Assembly: GCA_002335945.1 (NCBI GenBank)
Contig: DDDD01000182.1
Coordinates: 1-21,804, forward strand
Direction of reading: 5' to 3'
DNA length: 21,804 nucleotides
Source of the DNA: Porticoccaceae bacterium UBA1989
GTDB taxonomy: Bacteria; Pseudomonadota; Gammaproteobacteria; Pseudomonadales; Porticoccaceae
In this document: positions 21,221 through 21,804 of the stretch, one piece after another
Position numbering within the stretch: position 1 is the stretch's first letter
Layout: the number at the start of each line of letters is the position of its first letter
Translations under genes and position numbers: made by a program
The notes under the pieces: model-generated
Databases searched by the model: none
What the model was told of the DNA's origin: nothing
Seen by the model: only the letters and a program-made list of their open reading frames with translations

Positions 21221-21804
21221 ATGAACGGTTTGATGATGGATTCGCAGCTCACTATTACGTCAATAATGAAGCATGCAGATCGAATTAATGGCAAGAGCGA
21301 GATTGTCTCAGTCACAGGTGATAATCCACACCATAAATACACCTATAAAGATGCATTCCAACGTGTTCGCAAGCTCGCAAATGCGCTGCAGGGCGTGGGT
21401 TTCGAGCCGGGCGACCGAATAGCGACACTGGCTTGGAATGACTATCGCCACTTTGAGCTCTACTACGCCATTTCATGCTCAGGCCAAGTTTGCCACACGG
21501 TTAACCCACGCCTATTTCCCGAACAAATAGACTTTATTATCAATCATGCGGAAGATCAGTGGGTCTTCACTGACCCCATGTTTGTGCCCCTTCTTGAGTC
21601 GCTAAAAGACAGGCTGCCCACAGTGCGCGGCTACGTCATTATGACCGACGAAGCCCATATGCCAGAGACTAGCCTGGCCAACACCCATTGCTATGAAACA
21701 TTTATTGGCGATCAGTCGGACAGTTTTAACTGGCCCGATCTTGAGGAAAATACCGCCAGTTCAATGTGTTATACCTCCGGCACTACCGGCAACCCTAAAG
21801 GTGT
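21221..21804 (+). CDS. Acyl-CoA ligase, AlkK/DmdB-like, N-terminal part (cut by window edge)
   Basis: Translation from the ATG at 21221 stays open to the window end (194 codons) and matches the N-terminus of AMP-forming acyl-CoA synthetases. MNGLMMDSQLTITSIM resembles the characteristic start of medium-chain AlkK and of methylmercaptopropionate-CoA ligase DmdB. It is followed by LAWNDYRHFELYYAISCSGQ, HTVNPRLFPEQIDFIINHAED and the ATP/AMP P-loop CYTSGTTGNPKG (183-194). The enzyme activates a carboxylic acid with ATP and CoA; chain length or DMSP-type specificity cannot be told from this half. A strong AAGGGG ribosome site is present. It is probably not part of the Chp operon functionally. Confidence 0.93.
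   Translation, partial: MNGLMMDSQLTITSIMKHADRINGKSEIVSVTGDNPHHKYTYKDAFQRVRKLANALQGVGFEPGDRIATLAWNDYRHFELYYAISCSGQVCHTVNPRLFPEQIDFIINHAEDQWVFTDPMFVPLLESLKDRLPTVRGYVIMTDEAHMPETSLANTHCYETFIGDQSDSFNWPDLEENTASSMCYTSGTTGNPKG

Noticed and set aside
1..21804. CRISPR arrays, tRNA/rRNA genes, insertion sequences, phage genes
   Set aside because: None seen. The only regular repeats are the two coding hexapeptide blocks in chpA, and every sizeable stretch is explained by chromosomal core genes.

Overview
The window reads as a chromosomal stretch of a gammaproteobacterium of roughly balanced base composition. The gene order is essentially that of the Pseudomonas twitching-motility region (metX, yggT, proC, yggS, pilT, pilU, then ruvX, algH, tonB, gshB, pilG-pilH-pilI-pilJ-pilK-chpA-chpB-chpC). 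The moderate GC and the compaction relative to Pseudomonas suggest a relative within the Pseudomonadales/Cellvibrionales radiation, perhaps marine. The exact genus cannot be read from the sequence. I see no mobile element, tRNA, rRNA or CRISPR array, and no gene-free stretch over 300 bases (the longest gap is about 200 bases, between gshB and pilG).

Layout. 1-433 (-): 5' part of metX (methionine synthesis), cut by the window edge. 538-1584 (+): a Tas-type aldo/keto reductase. 1728-3880 (-): a yggS-proC-yggT cluster (PLP homeostasis protein, proline synthesis, membrane protein). 3928-6144 (+): pilT-pilU, the type IV pilus retraction ATPases. 6172-9098 (-): gshB-tonB-algH-ruvX, with gshB transcribed divergently from pilG. 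9297-21110 (+): a complete Chp chemosensory operon: PilG and PilH (single-domain response regulators), PilI and ChpC (CheW-type adaptors), PilJ (pilus chemoreceptor), PilK (CheR methyltransferase), ChpA (giant hybrid CheA kinase) and ChpB (CheB methylesterase). 21221-21804 (+): 5' part of an AlkK/DmdB-type acyl-CoA ligase.

How the genes work together. By homology, PilJ senses pilus-linked or surface signals in the periplasm and controls ChpA autophosphorylation through PilI/ChpC. ChpA passes phosphate to PilG and PilH, which tune pilus extension and retraction (the PilT/PilU motors encoded just upstream) and, in Pseudomonas, cAMP production. PilK and ChpB adjust PilJ methylation. TonB next to gshB resembles Pseudomonas TonB3, which is linked to twitching.

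The most unusual points are variations on this known system. PilJ carries a strongly acidic C-terminal tail of about 127 residues. ChpA has two linkers made of in-frame 18-bp (hexapeptide) tandem repeats, and N-terminal phosphotransfer-like modules in which the phospho-acceptor His seems to be replaced by Thr or Glu. ChpB is reduced to a bare catalytic domain. There are also several strong unexplained hairpins. I did not find a clearly novel, self-contained system.
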